Positions 33,117 through 44,700 of a stretch of DNA of 64,000 nucleotides are shown piece by piece. Origin of the DNA: Quercus robur. Its lineage: Eukaryota > Streptophyta > Magnoliopsida > Fagales > Fagaceae. The stretch's first letter is position 1, and every line of letters starts with the position of its first letter. The notes under the pieces are model-generated. The model worked only from the letters and a program-made list of their open reading frames with translations. It had not been told where the DNA came from and did not search any database. A program made the translations under genes and the position numbers. Location of the stretch: NCBI RefSeq assembly GCF_932294415.1, contig NC_065536.1:248001-312000 (forward strand). Direction: 5' to 3'.

Positions 33117-33867
33117 TGTGGGGCCCAATAGTTTGTGGGTTCGGCCCGCTCGCTTATGGGGAGTCCACAGACCCCAAACTGAAGGAGGCCGGGGCCCAAG
33201 CCCAAAAATATTAAGCCCAAAGGGGCCCGAAGATATGGCCAAGGACAGCTTAGTCCTCGGCAGACCCAAAGTCTCATTGATGAAAGTGGCATACAAGCAA
33301 ACTTAAAAGATCAGAAAATATCTCGGGGAAATTGTCCTTAATACCCCTCATTGATATGACATTGCACCTAACAGAACCGGATTCTTAGGCTTTATTAACC
33401 ATGCCCAACAATGCTGGGATGGGATTGACGGGACAAATATCAGTCCTGGAAAAACTGACCCTACACGTGGACGAGGGACAACAAACGTAGGCTAGTATAA
33501 AAGGAAAGGTAAACTAATTCGGAAAGGCCCCCATCTCACTTCCTGGAAAAAACTCCAGGAATGAGAATGCCCGGATAATATATGCGCTCCACCATGGAAA
33601 ACCCATCGACGGGTAACCGGAGAAAAACACTAGTGCTCCTCGGATATGATCCGGGGAGTCCAATCCCTCAATTTATAAAGCTATTGGGCTTGGATATCCG
33701 GACTAAAGCCTTTTCTAGTCTAGGTTTATCTAAGGTCCGGCCTGTACTAACGCCCCGTGACCCAACGCTAGCCTTTCAAGTCCACTCTCTACAAATATTA
33801 TTGTGGGGGATCTTTCACGCGCGAGCTCAACGTCGCTGTTGGGCCGCTTGGGAATCGTGTCCCTACA
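33117..33867 (+). repeat. 3' LTR of the 5.9-kb element
   Basis: 751 bp, same length as the 5' LTR, with a TATAAAAG box at 33496-33503. Followed by the ATTAT target duplication. Confidence 0.95.
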
Positions 33868-33872
33868 ATTAT

Positions 33873-34690
33873 AATTTAAGATTATTCCATTTTTCAATCA
33901 TAAAAAAACCTAGAAGTGTGATGAAACTCATCATACTCTTAAATTTTTTGATTAAAAAATATAATAATCTTAAATTATAATAAAGGTAAGTTATTAAATT
34001 TTTTCTAAAAATTAGAAAAATATCTGAACACAGGCGTACCCATAGGCTAGTTTACCTTACGCTACTCGCCTGGGGGCTGTCCTGTCCACCTACCTAATAC
34101 CATAGAATATGAATATGAATATGATGTATTCTAAAAATTGTCCCACTAAAAGTACCTTACTAGGCTAGAGCCTAGATGTACTGTATTAACTACTCTTAAG
34201 GTCATTCTCATAAATAAATTAAAAAAAAAAAAAAAAAAAACCACTCTTAAGGTTACAAGGAACACAGAATAGACAATCTGGTCAACACTGAGTTCGAAAA
34301 TATAACACGTATTATAACTGGCAAACCATCTTACCCATCTGATATCAAACACGTAACCACTGCTTGTATGATTGATTAAATTTAAACTAAACATCTTGAT
34401 CTTCTGGTACATAACTTCCTTTCAAAATAAATAAATAATTAGCGTTACGGTTGCTGCTATGTGTTCCCCCCGGCTCCTGAATCCTGATCCTGAGGCGAAG
34501 AAATCAAATATTTCAAACTATTTCTCTCAGAAACTTCAAATTCAAATCCAAGTCCCAATCTTTTCAACTGGGTTTTCTCCTTTTTCTTCTCTAATCCCAT
34601 TTTCCTTCATCAAATTTATACTAGTAAGTAGTACTCCTTTCAACTGTGTGGTCGTTTCTTGAAGTTTTGCTGTATATTTGGACAAACAAA
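33873..34690. other. Intergenic, with promoter and leader of the next gene
   Basis: 33920-33980 is a diverged direct repeat of 27810-27890, the sequence on the other side of the LTR element, so the insertion site was already locally duplicated. An A run lies at 34220-34240. The last 250 bp is CT-rich and probably the leader of the gene at 34696. Confidence 0.5.
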
Positions 34691-34695
34691 AGTTG

Positions 34696-35220
34696 ATGTC
34701 TTTGTCTGATAAAGAGATCGCCAATGTTGGTGGCAGTGGTGGTGCTGCTGCTGATGATGATGATGACAACAACAGAGTTGGTGGTGGGGTCCACGCCAGT
34801 GATGTTGTTGACGATGATGACAATGGAAAGAAGCAAAGAGGGTATGGATATGGATGTGGTATTGGGTGTACGAGAAGTTTTGCTAAAGCAAGGCAAGCGG
34901 TCCTTAATCCATTTACAAAAGCCAAGAAACAATTCCTCAGAAGAAAGAACAAAAGGACTTCTTCTTCATCTTCTGGGTCTACTGGTGCCAGGATTTCAGG
35001 TAAGAGGTTTGGTTGTCTTAATAATGGTGGTAAAGGTTGTTGCTTTTGTTTAAGGCAACCTCAGACTTTGGAATCAAATTCTGGGTCTCGTACAAGTGAC
35101 CCAAATGACCCAAATTTCACCTATGACATGCTGAAAGCTTTCATAGAGAATAATGATTTCTATTCCAAAGAATGCAATCCCCACTTTGATTTTGATCTCT
35201 TCTCACATGCTACTGAGTGA
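34696..35220 (+). CDS. Plant protein of unknown function (174 aa)
   Basis: A single frame from ATG 34696 to TGA 35220. The frame is open 18 bp further upstream, but only with TTG. The N-terminus is Gly/Asp-rich with acidic runs (ADDDDDNN, VVDDDDNG). A Cys-containing basic block follows, with YGYGCGIGCTRSFAKARQAV and NPFTKAKKQFLRRKNKR, then a Ser run and a second Cys cluster KGCCFCLRQPQ. The C-terminus is SDPNDPNFTYDMLKAFIENN, followed by FYSKECNPHFDFD. No transmembrane segment or signal peptide is visible. The DPNDPNFTYDMLK end looks conserved-domain-like, but I cannot name the family. The real composition and the clear start support a gene. Confidence 0.75.
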   Translation: MSLSDKEIANVGGSGGAAADDDDDNNRVGGGVHASDVVDDDDNGKKQRGYGYGCGIGCTRSFAKARQAVLNPFTKAKKQFLRRKNKRTSSSSSGSTGARISGKRFGCLNNGGKGCCFCLRQPQTLESNSGSRTSDPNDPNFTYDMLKAFIENNDFYSKECNPHFDFDLFSHATE

Positions 35221-36859
35221 AGGACTTGTGTGAAATTGATTCCTCCTTTATCATTATGTTCCTGTTGTTTGGTAGTGATCGCTGAGAATGTTATCAATAA
35301 TTGAAGGGGTTACAGAACATACAGATTAAGGACAAGGATGGCTGGGTTATAATGCAATTCTAGGCATTTTCATATGAAATTATGAATTGCCTATGGAAGA
35401 GTTTGGGGCACTTTCTCATGTTCTGTGTGAGAATGAGGAAGTATGACAGTATGTCCTAGATGTTTCAGTCATTTTCCATGTTAGCTTCCAAAAGTATGCA
35501 ACTATAAGCTGGGGATGCATTTGCACGAATTGTGAGAACCGGGATTATATCCATCCAATTGTCATTTTGGTTTAGAAATTTGGATGCAATTTTTGTTATC
35601 CTACGAGTCATTAGTCAACTCATATCATCCCTTATTGCTCCTTGAAGAAATTTAATTCTTTATTGAACATGTTAGTAAGTTGTTACATTCAGTGCAAAGT
35701 AAAGGTGTAAGTAGATGCTGTATAGTAAGAATCAATATGTTTTTTTTGAGGAAGAGTACATTGATCCATTGCCGGAGTGGAACAGGTTGTTGAAACCATT
35801 GAATTCTTATAATTTGTATATCATTCTTTTTGATGGGGATGTGGAGATGGATTGCAAATTAATGAGAACAAATTCAGATCAGTTAATATTTGAGAGAGTT
35901 GGTCTGGTAACACACACTTCTTTATAGTTTTACTTACATTGGTGTCTCTGCTGTGGCTTTTGGCTTTAGCAGAATTTCCTATATCTATTCATTATTTGTT
36001 CAAGAATGCCACTATTATTAACATAGGCTTCTGGCATACATTTTAAAATCCAACATGCGTGTGTTTTATCTTTTCTTCCCTGATTTTTCTGTCATTGTAT
36101 CTTGGTTTGTAATTGGGGGAAAAATTTTTCTTCAGAAATATTCTATAGCATTTTGGGTCAGATAGCATAAATTCTGATTATGCCTTCTTCTTCTTTTTAT
36201 TTTATTTTTTTTATTTTTTTTATTTCCTGCTAGAAGAGTTCTGATTATACACTGTGTTTGAATGTCTAGTCCATGGATAATAGGCTGCCAGTTTGGTGTT
36301 GACATTCTATGTCAGACTACATGTTGAGGAAATTGGGGAATGGTAATCAATAATGATTACAATGTCTTAACTCTTAGGCTTTGCTTCTAGGGGATCTTTT
36401 CTAAACTTCCAATAGAGTCTTTGTAATCAGTATTGTTTAAAGAGTCTTGGTAGTTTACTGGATTTTTCATTCTTCTGATATGCTTGCATCTATTAGCACC
36501 CCAGTGGTATTCAGCTGCACAACTTACTAATATTTTACCAAGCAGCTGAGTTATTTCGTATTGTTTTAATATAATTTTTTGGTGAAGAAACCATATTTCT
36601 ACCTGTTGCCTATACTTGATCATCAGTTTGATATTGGAAACCAAGAAATGTATATATTCTTTTTGCTTCCTGAAGTTTTATTCCTAGCATATGGCAATGA
36701 AATTTTAATGCCAAGTAAAAAAAAGAAACATAAAAGTTTCTATAGGATGAATAATGTTCAAGAATAGTGGAATAGTAGCTTTGAGTTTCTCAACCCATTG
36801 ACTTTAGGATTCCTTAGTGCTATTTTTCGATTTTTTTGTGGTTGGGAGAAGGGGATAAG

Positions 36860-36930
36860 CGATATAACTCAGAGGTAGAGTATCACCTTGTCATGCAAGT
36901 CTGATTATCCCTAAACCCAAAGTAAGTTAA
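36860..36930 (+). pseudogene. Degraded plastid trnV-GAC-like insert
   Basis: GATATAACTCAGAGGTAGAG, TATCACCTTG and CTGATTATCCCTAAACCCAA occur in this order. They match my recollection of plastid tRNA-Val(GAC) plus the first bases of its 3' flank, near the 16S rRNA gene. The anticodon stem and variable part between CACCTTG and CTGATTAT are shortened and altered, so it cannot fold as a tRNA. The retained 3' flank points to transferred plastid DNA rather than a nuclear tRNA gene. Confidence 0.5.
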
Positions 36931-37928
36931 GTGGTAAGAATTGAACTTGGATCTTCCTATAGGCTGGTAAACTTAATTTATAGTAAGCAACAACAAGATT
37001 CATTCAGAAATTCTTCTATAATCTAGTTTAAAGCATGATATGATTTGCATTTCTCAAATTTCTAGAAGAGCCTTATGAGAAATGAATATCTTTGTAGTCT
37101 GGCCTTTAAGAATCATATAGTTTCTTTCCCCTGACCTTGTCTAGCTAGTTTCTTGGAATCCTTGCATATTCTGATAACTAGTTTTTGTCAAAAACTCTAT
37201 GGTTTCAGCTTGCAACTTAATAGTTAAGTAATCAGTTGACCCATTTTACTAATTAGACTACCATGATTATTTAATGAAGATACCATTCTTCTCCCTTCTC
37301 TTTATACTTTTATAAACCTTTGAACATCAGTATGATGTTGGAATCAATTAAAGCACCTACCTTCTTCCCTGTCCTGATAGCTACCTTCCTAGTTTGGGGG
37401 ACCATCTTAAAATTTATATAAGGACAACATTTCCTTCCATAGCACTTTTTGAGCACAAGATTGACTGGATTGCTACAAATCTACAAAAGCTCCATAAGAA
37501 TTGAAGATTCTTGAATTTGCAATTTAAGCTATCTTTGGTTAGAAACACAAACTGGTTTAATTCACTGTGACTGATGTTTAAGATAAGTTGGGGGCTTATA
37601 AAATAACTGACCATGGCTTGTGGTTAACGAAATTTATTTTAAGCCAATTACATGTACAGATCATTAGCTGTCTAGCTGATAAAGAGAAAAAACCACATCA
37701 TTCCTGAGCTTAAATAGATTTTTTTTACCAGTAGAATTTGTGGAAGATAGGATTTTTATCAATGGGGATGTGGAGGTGAGTTAAAATTTTGGGAAAACAT
37801 TATGTAACTTATCATTTGGCCCCAAATTTTGGAAGCTAGTTGGGAAAAGGTTCACATGGTAAATAATGAATTTGTTTCTTCAGCAGAAGTAGCTTATGAC
37901 TACCTAAGAAAAAAAAATTAAAAAGCTT

Positions 37929-38335
37929 AGAGCATTCGTATCCGCAACTTCCATCCTATTCTATTTTACTATCTCAAAAAGCTACTTTGTCAATTATACC
38001 ATACCATTTTACAACACAACCAATATCCCAATTTTTATTTTCCTATTCTACTTATTAAAATAATATATATTACCCACTAAAATAATATAATATATTCCAA
38101 TACAACTCTCTCTCTTTCTTCTCCCTCATCTCTCTTCCACTTTATCAATTAAAATATACTATAATTTTTACTAAAGTGCTATAGTGTCATCCTACATTTA
38201 GGATGGCATTGTAGCACAATTGCAAAAAAGTTTACAATTGTAAGATTTTACAAGTCTGATTGTTGGGCTCTTTTTGTGCGTTTATGCTAAATTTTTCCTA
38301 CATATACCATTTACAATTGCCAATGGAAATGCTCT
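37929..38335. mobile_element. MITE-like element, about 407 bp
   Basis: The left end AGAGCATTCGTATCCGCAAC and the right end's reverse complement AGAGCATTTCCATTGGCAAT share the terminal AGAGCATT and GCAA. The interior is AT-rich and non-coding and holds a hairpin with arms GTGCTATAGTGTCATCC and GGATGGCATTGTAGCAC. No clear target duplication was found, so the boundaries are tentative. Confidence 0.45.
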
Positions 38336-39588
38336 ATTATGACTGATAAATGGTTTAAAGGATCCCAAACTTTTTAAGTCGTGTACATATACTGTTGTGT
38401 TGTATCTTTGTCTTCTGTTCACATAAGGAAACTTTGAAGCATAATTCACGTACAAGTTCACATGTTACAGATTCTAGATGATATATGGACGATTTTTGGA
38501 CATCTCCTATTTGAAAAGGTGTTTTTATATTCTCTTTTCTTTTTGCTTTGCCATAGATAGATTTATTCGCTTGGAAATGTTTGCTAGAAGCTTTATCTTA
38601 AAAGTCTTCTACCACAAATGAATGGACCACTGTAACCTGGGACACCCTTGAGCAAAAGAAAATATTAGAGAGTTAAGTACATATTTGATTCTTTTATGCA
38701 AGCAGCGGTGATTGGAGCACAAAGAACTTCTGCTCGGAATATTTTAAAGCACATGAAAAGATATATTTAATCTCAACAGTACTATCTAAGCAAGAAGTAA
38801 GAGCTACATATTAATTATGTAGCATGTACTTCAGCCAAAAATAAAAATAAAAATTATGTAGCATGCAAATAGTTTTCTTGCTGGGTATCTGGGGGCAGAT
38901 TTCTTGTAGTAAAATGCATCCATTTGAAACAGTTTAATTAGTTCAATTGTTATTCAGACAAACCTTATTATGGGGTATTTAAACAGATAACATCAAACCA
39001 CAAGATTGAATAACTATGAATAGTATAACAAGGTTTTTGTGTTTGTCAAATTTTATAAATATGTATATGAATAGTTTGTGTGTATATCATTATATGAATA
39101 GTTTTTGTATTACAATTGTAAACCAATTTTATGGTCTTATCAAACATTCCTATTATGTTTGACATCATCTTTTTCTTTTAACTTTTTAGCTTTTTAAAAC
39201 CTCATTTTTGTAAATAATCTTGCAACAATAGCATGAAAAAATGTTGTGCAGCTGTGCTAATTGGTCTGTCACTCCTAGAATTCTTCAAGGTGGTGACACC
39301 AAAAACAGGATTATGATGGAAATGTCAAACACCACTTGCAAATTAAGTTTAAGATGGAAATCCAAAGACGTATGGGTGGTGCCATTGTTGAATCACTTTC
39401 TCCTGATTCAACCCACAAAGACAAGAGGCAGTTTTTCTTAAGAATGCATAACATGTCCTACTTGTTTTCAGTTTGAGATACGAAAATGGGATAACATAAA
39501 AGGAGTCCTTATCTTCAAGCCTTTTCAAGAACATATTTTTTGAGATGTACTTAAGTCCCATCGGATAAGGGAAAGAATAAAAAGTGAG

Positions 39589-39600
39589 CACGTGCACGTG
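39589..39600. promoter_or_regulatory. Two adjoining G-boxes upstream of PHYA
   Basis: CACGTGCACGTG consists of two abutting CACGTG G-boxes, about 2.1 kb before the PHYA start codon. G-boxes are bound by bZIP and bHLH factors such as HY5 and PIFs; a role here is inference. Confidence 0.4.
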
Positions 39601-39624
39601 CAGGACAATATTTGCCACCTATTA

Positions 39625-39632
<8 letters not shown>

Positions 39633-39658
<26 letters not shown>
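39633..39658. repeat. (TA)n microsatellite
   Basis: About 13 TA units, followed by GTATG and more TA-rich sequence. Confidence 0.95.
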
Positions 39659-39666
<8 letters not shown>

Positions 39667-39897
39667 ATATAATATAATATAATATAAGTGAGAAAAGGAA
39701 AGGAAAGCAAAGCAAATCAAAACAAAAAATCCTGTAATGTGATTGTGAGTGAGATTCCCTGTAGATCCGGAAAACTGACCCACCACCTCCACCAAGGCCA
39801 AGAGCAAGAGCAAGAGCAACAGCGTAGTACATTGTGATTGGCAAAACACAAACCCATAATCCTGTTTATTAAATCTGACACAGGGGACTGAGGCCTA

Positions 39898-39903
39898 CAC
39901 GTG
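39898..39903. promoter_or_regulatory. Third G-box upstream of PHYA
   Basis: CACGTG in the context CTACACGTGACT, about 300 bp downstream of the double G-box. Confidence 0.35.
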
Positions 39904-40549
39904 ACTCCCCCATAACTCACTTTGTTGCCACTCTAGTAGAATGTGTCCAAAGAGTATGGGTTATCCCCATCCCCATTCCCAACTTGTAACTTGTTCTTGT
40001 ACAACTGAAGTCCCTCCTTGTGGAGTTACTGTCCACTCAACCTCACACAAACACAGCAAATTGAATCACATTATATTTGTTTAAGTGATCAATAAACACT
40101 TACGAAGTGATCGATTATGAATAATAAAAACCCTTTTATATGAATTCACTACTCACAATTAATTATCTCCATCAAAATTATATCAAATTTGGAACTTTCT
40201 CATAAAGCAAATTCTTTTTCTGTCTCCCACCCTCCTTTCCATTTGTTTATTATTAACATCAATTTCTCATATATGACTAATTGACAATCACCAAGGCTGT
40301 GTGATCCCACTTACTATATTTATGTTTATAGTACATCTTTTTGTTGGATTTATTCCTATTTTTTAATGGGAACCGACTTAGCACTTAGCTGAAATAGAAA
40401 GTGATTTCAGCACTGTTAAGAGGCAGGGACGAATAGAAATTCAAGATCATGCTATTTATGGGTGTCATCAACGACCTCTATAATCCTTCTTTGGAAACCA
40501 AACCGCCCTCCTTATTATAATATTTTAATATATGTATCACAGGCACAGC

Positions 40550-41723
40550 TTGTGACTCTCTCACTCCCTTTGGATCCATGTCTTGGAGATGTGTTACATA
40601 AAAATTATTCTGAACCCATCAAGAAAGTTTGTCTGTGAGTTTGTTTATCTATGAAAAAAATACTACTACTATTAGTACAGGTGGTCCCTGCTAAGTGCTG
40701 GGATTGAAGGCAAAGCACAGACAGTGGAGGTGGTGATCGAGATGATGTGGTTTTTTCCATGAAATGGGGTTGGGATTTACTGGACACACTTTGGATTCTC
40801 TAATAAAACTTTCTCCAACCTGCTTTGTATCTCAGTTTGAGCCAGACTGATTCTCAGACATCTGGGTTTTGTTTCCTGAAGCTTTAAAAAACGAGGTTAA
40901 GAGTTTTTTCCATTTCTTTCTTTTACATCTTCTGTAAAAACTTACTTCTTTACTCGGATTGAACATCTACTTTGGAAATTGTTGTCAGTCATAGCCCATG
41001 TATGAGTTAAAGTTTTCGTTTTGTCAATTTAATTTATCAGTTGTTGTACTAGTACCCCTTATCTTTCTTGGCTTTTGTTTTTGCTGAACTGCAACTACTC
41101 TTTAGTGTGTGGTTTAAAAATTAGTGTCTGTTAACGTTTTATATATGTGGCTTTATACTTGATCAATATATGGTGTGCTTTACAAAAGCAATATTACATT
41201 CTATTGTTATCTGTTGATACTGTAAAGTGTTAACTGTGTTGCTGTCACTGATGCAAATATGCTTAAAAGAATCAAAGATAATCACAAGGAATCTTTGTTG
41301 TTTCTACTCTTTATTATGTTGCTGTTACTAATGGAAATATACTTCATACAATCAAAAGGCATCCTTGTTTTACTAATCTTAAGGAAAAAGACTTGTACTA
41401 TTGATTTAGTTGTGAACAGATTTTTCCCTTCTCTGTATACACAGTTTCCTTATATTGAATGATTGAGGGAGATATTTAGAAAATTTTGATGTTTTTAGAG
41501 CATATTCATAATACTTCCTGTGCTAGTGAGACACTATTGTTATTCTTACTGGTAATACTAATACTATTGTGACGATGATGATGATGGATATCATGACAAT
41601 GACAATGATCACAATAATAACTATATAATTATTTACTAGAATCAATTTTGGCAGCCCTTTTGATATGTTCTCATTCATGGGTTCTTTTTTTTTTTTTCTT
41701 TTTTTTTTTTTTTTGGAATTCAG
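40550..41723 (+). other. Probable PHYA leader exon(s) and leader intron
   Basis: A long pyrimidine tract (41690-41714) and CAG ending at 41723 form a splice acceptor 11 bp before the PHYA ATG, so the leader is interrupted by an intron, as is common in plant PHYA genes. A possible donor is GAG|GTTAAG near 40893. A local duplication of about 80 bp lies at 41239-41375 within the presumed intron. The transcription start was not located. Confidence 0.5.
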
Positions 41724-41734
41724 TTGGGGTGAGA

Positions 41735-44700
41735 ATGTCTTCTTCAAGGCCTAGCCATTCATCCAGCAATTCAGGGCGCTCAAGACACAGTGCCAGGATT
41801 ATTGCTCAGACCACTGTTGATGCAAAGCTTCACGCAGATTTTGAGTCATCAGGTGATTCTTTTGATTACTCTAGCTCAGTGCGTGTTACCAGTGCAGTTA
41901 CTGGGGATCAACAACCCAGGTCTGACAAAGTAACCACAGCTTACCTCCATCACATACAGAAAGGCAAGCTGATCCAGCCATTTGGTTGCTTGCTAGCCTT
42001 AGATGACAAAACTTTCAAGGTCATTGCATACAGTGAGAATGCCCCTGAAATGCTGACCATGGTCAGTCATGCAGTCCCAAGTGTTGGAGACCACCCAGTT
42101 CTTGGCATTGGAACAGATGTAAGGACTATTTTCACTGCACCCAGTGCCTCTGCATTGCAGAAGGCCCTAGGGTTTGCAGATGTTTCTCTTTTGAATCCCA
42201 TTTTAGTCCATTGCAAGACATCTGGGAAGCCCTTTTACGCAATTGTGCATCGGGTAACAGGTGGCTTGATCATTGATTTTGAGCCAGTGAAGCCTTATGA
42301 AGTCCCCATGACGGCTGCTGGTGCCCTGCAATCATACAAGCTTGCAGCCAAAGCAATTACCCGATTGCAGTCTTTGCCTAGTGGTAGCATGGAAAGGCTT
42401 TGTGATACAATGGTTCAGGAGGTTTTTGAGCTCACAGGTTATGACAGGGTGATGGCATATAAATTTCATGATGATGATCATGGTGAAGTGGTCTCTGAGA
42501 TTACAAAGCCAGGACTAGAGCCATATCTGGGTTTGCATTATCCAGCCACTGATATCCCTCAGGCTGCTCGTTTCTTATTTATGAAGAATAAGGTCCGTCT
42601 GATTGTTGATTGTCACGCCAGAAATGTGAAGGTGCTTCAAGATGAGAAGCTTCCATTTGATCTGACATTGTGTGGTTCAACCTTAAGGGCTCCACACAGT
42701 TGCCATTTACAGTACATGGAGAATATGAATTCCATTGCTTCTCTGGTTATGGCAGTTGTAGTCAATGAGGGGGATGAAGAAGGGGACAACTCTAACTCTG
42801 TGCAGCCACAAAAGAGAAAGAGACTTTGGGGTTTAGTAGTATGCCATAACACAACTCCAAGGTTTGTTCCATTCCCTCTTAGGTATGCTTGTGAGTTCCT
42901 AGCCCAAGTATTTGCCATTCATGTGAATAAGGAATTAGAGTTGGAAAATCAAATTGTTGAGAAGAACATATTACGTACCCAAACACTCTTGTGCGATTTG
43001 CTGATGCGAGATGCACCCTTGGGAATTGTTTCACAAAGCCCAAATATAATGGATCTCGTGAAGTGTAATGGTGCTGTCCTATTATACAAGAATAAGATAT
43101 GGAGACTGGGAGTTACTCCAAGTGATTTCCAGCTGCATGACATAGCATCATGGCTCGAGAAGTACCATATGGATTCTACAGGTTTGAGTACAGATAGTCT
43201 GTATGATGCGGGGTTCCCAGGGGCTCTTGCGCTTGGTGATGAAGTATGTGGAATGGCAGCTGTGAGGATAACTTCCAAGGACATGATATTCTGGTTTCGC
43301 TCCCACACTGCTGCTGAAATTCAATGGGGTGGTGCAAAGCATGAACCTGGTGAGAAGGATGACGGTAGGAGGATGCACCCGAGATCTTCATTCAAGGCTT
43401 TCCTTGATGTTGTCAAGACAAGGAGTTTACCCTGGAAGGACTATGAAATGGATGCAATCCATTCTTTGCAGCTTATCTTGAGGAATGCATTTAAAGATGT
43501 TGAAGCAACGGGTACAAGTAACAATGCAATTAACATGAAGCTTAGTGACCTCAAAATTGAAGGGATGCAAGAACTGGAAGCAGTGACAAGTGAGATGGTC
43601 CGTTTAATTGAAACAGCCACAGTGCCAATTCTGGCAGTAGATGTTGATGGGCTGATAAATGGGTGGAATACAAAGATTGCAGAATTAACTGGTCTTGCTG
43701 TTGATAAGGCAATTGGAAATCTTTTTCTCACACTTGTAGAAGATTCTTCAACTGATATGGTCAAAAGGATGTTGTCCTTGGCACTGCAGGGTATGCTCCA
43801 TCCAGAATTTTTTTTTTTTTTTTTTTCCCCTATAATTTGATAGCTGGGGTTGGGGGATTTGAACCCTAGACATCTTTGTTAGAAACACCAAGAGGTGTTA
43901 GTTGAGCTACAAGGCTTTTGGTTATCCAAATTTTCTATTTTAACTTCATAAAATTATTAACTCACACTAGTAATGTAGATATGCATAAGCATGAGTTAGT
44001 GTGTGTGACACTTAGGCGTATCCAAATTATTTTATCCAATACCATGCTTGTGCATCAAATTAATTGAGAAGTGTGAGAAAGCACAAGAGAGATTGGAGTT
44101 AATGGCTTGGGATGTGTTCACCATGCCTGAAACAAAGGGATTTGATTTTTTTTTTGTGCTTTTTTTTCTTTTGCTTTTTAAGAATTTATAATAATTTGTT
44201 TATGTTCTTTTACCTTCTCGTTTGATCAGGAAAAGAAGAGCAGAACATCCAATTTGAGATCAAAACACATGGGTCTAAGAGTGATTCTGGTCCCATCAGC
44301 TTAGTTGTGAATGCATGTGCAAGTAGGGATCTTCGAGATAATGTTGTGGGGGTTTGTTTTGTGGCCCAGGACATCACTGGTCAGAAGATAGTCATGGATA
44401 AGTTCACCAGGATTGAAGGCGATTACAAAGCTATTGTACAAAATCCAAATCCATTGATTCCTCCAATATTTGGTACGGATGAATTTGGGTGGTGCTGTGA
44501 GTGGAATCCAGCAATGACAGTGGTAAGTGGGTGGACACGAGAGGAAGTGATAGATAAAATGCTCTTGGGGGAGGTTTTTGGGACACACACATCTTGCTGT
44601 CGTCTCAAGAATCAGGAAGCTTTTGTAAATCTTGGAGTTGTACTTAATAATGTAATGACTGGTCAGGAATCTGAGAAGGTCACTTTCGGTTTCTTTGCTC

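Larger units (their letters stand above)
27962..33867 (+). mobile_element. Complete non-autonomous LTR retrotransposon (5.9 kb, LARD-like)
   Basis: Two 751-bp LTRs (27962-28712 and 33117-33867) have TG..CA ends and by eye differ at about 12 sites with no indel. ATTAT lies on both outer sides (27957-27961 and 33868-33872), a perfect 5-bp target duplication. A TGGCGCCGTCTGTGGGAA primer-binding-type site follows the 5' LTR by 2 bp. A purine-containing tract GGGTTTTGAGGGGCTAA precedes the 3' LTR. The 4.4-kb interior has no gag, protease, RT, RNase H or integrase. Instead it holds an 81-bp tandem array, a poly-A run and two related module copies. The element must borrow enzymes from an autonomous relative. 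Ty3-type affiliation is inferred from the primer site only. Confidence 0.93.
35221..39580. other. Intergenic
   Basis: No convincing gene. It includes a plastid trnV-like remnant (36860-36930) and a MITE-like element (37929-38335), listed separately. The frame at 35715-35927 has no recognisable domain. Confidence 0.5.

Noticed and set aside
35715-35927. Possible small gene (70 codons)
   Set aside because: No recognisable domain, no promoter or splice evidence; an open frame of this size is expected by chance in AT-rich DNA.
36860-36930. Functional tRNA-Val gene
   Set aside because: The anticodon arm is altered and shortened; only pieces of the plastid tRNA and its flank remain.
39525-39920. 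Overlapping minus-strand frames with YIYIYIY repeats
   Set aside because: They arise from the (TA)n microsatellite and neighbouring low-complexity DNA.
41648-41734. N-terminal extension of the PHYA frame
   Set aside because: It is translated poly-T from the intron acceptor region; the family start MSSSRPS at 41735 follows the splice site directly.
42637-43764. Minus-strand frames opposite PHYA
   Set aside because: Shadows of the strongly biased PHYA coding sequence; no domain.
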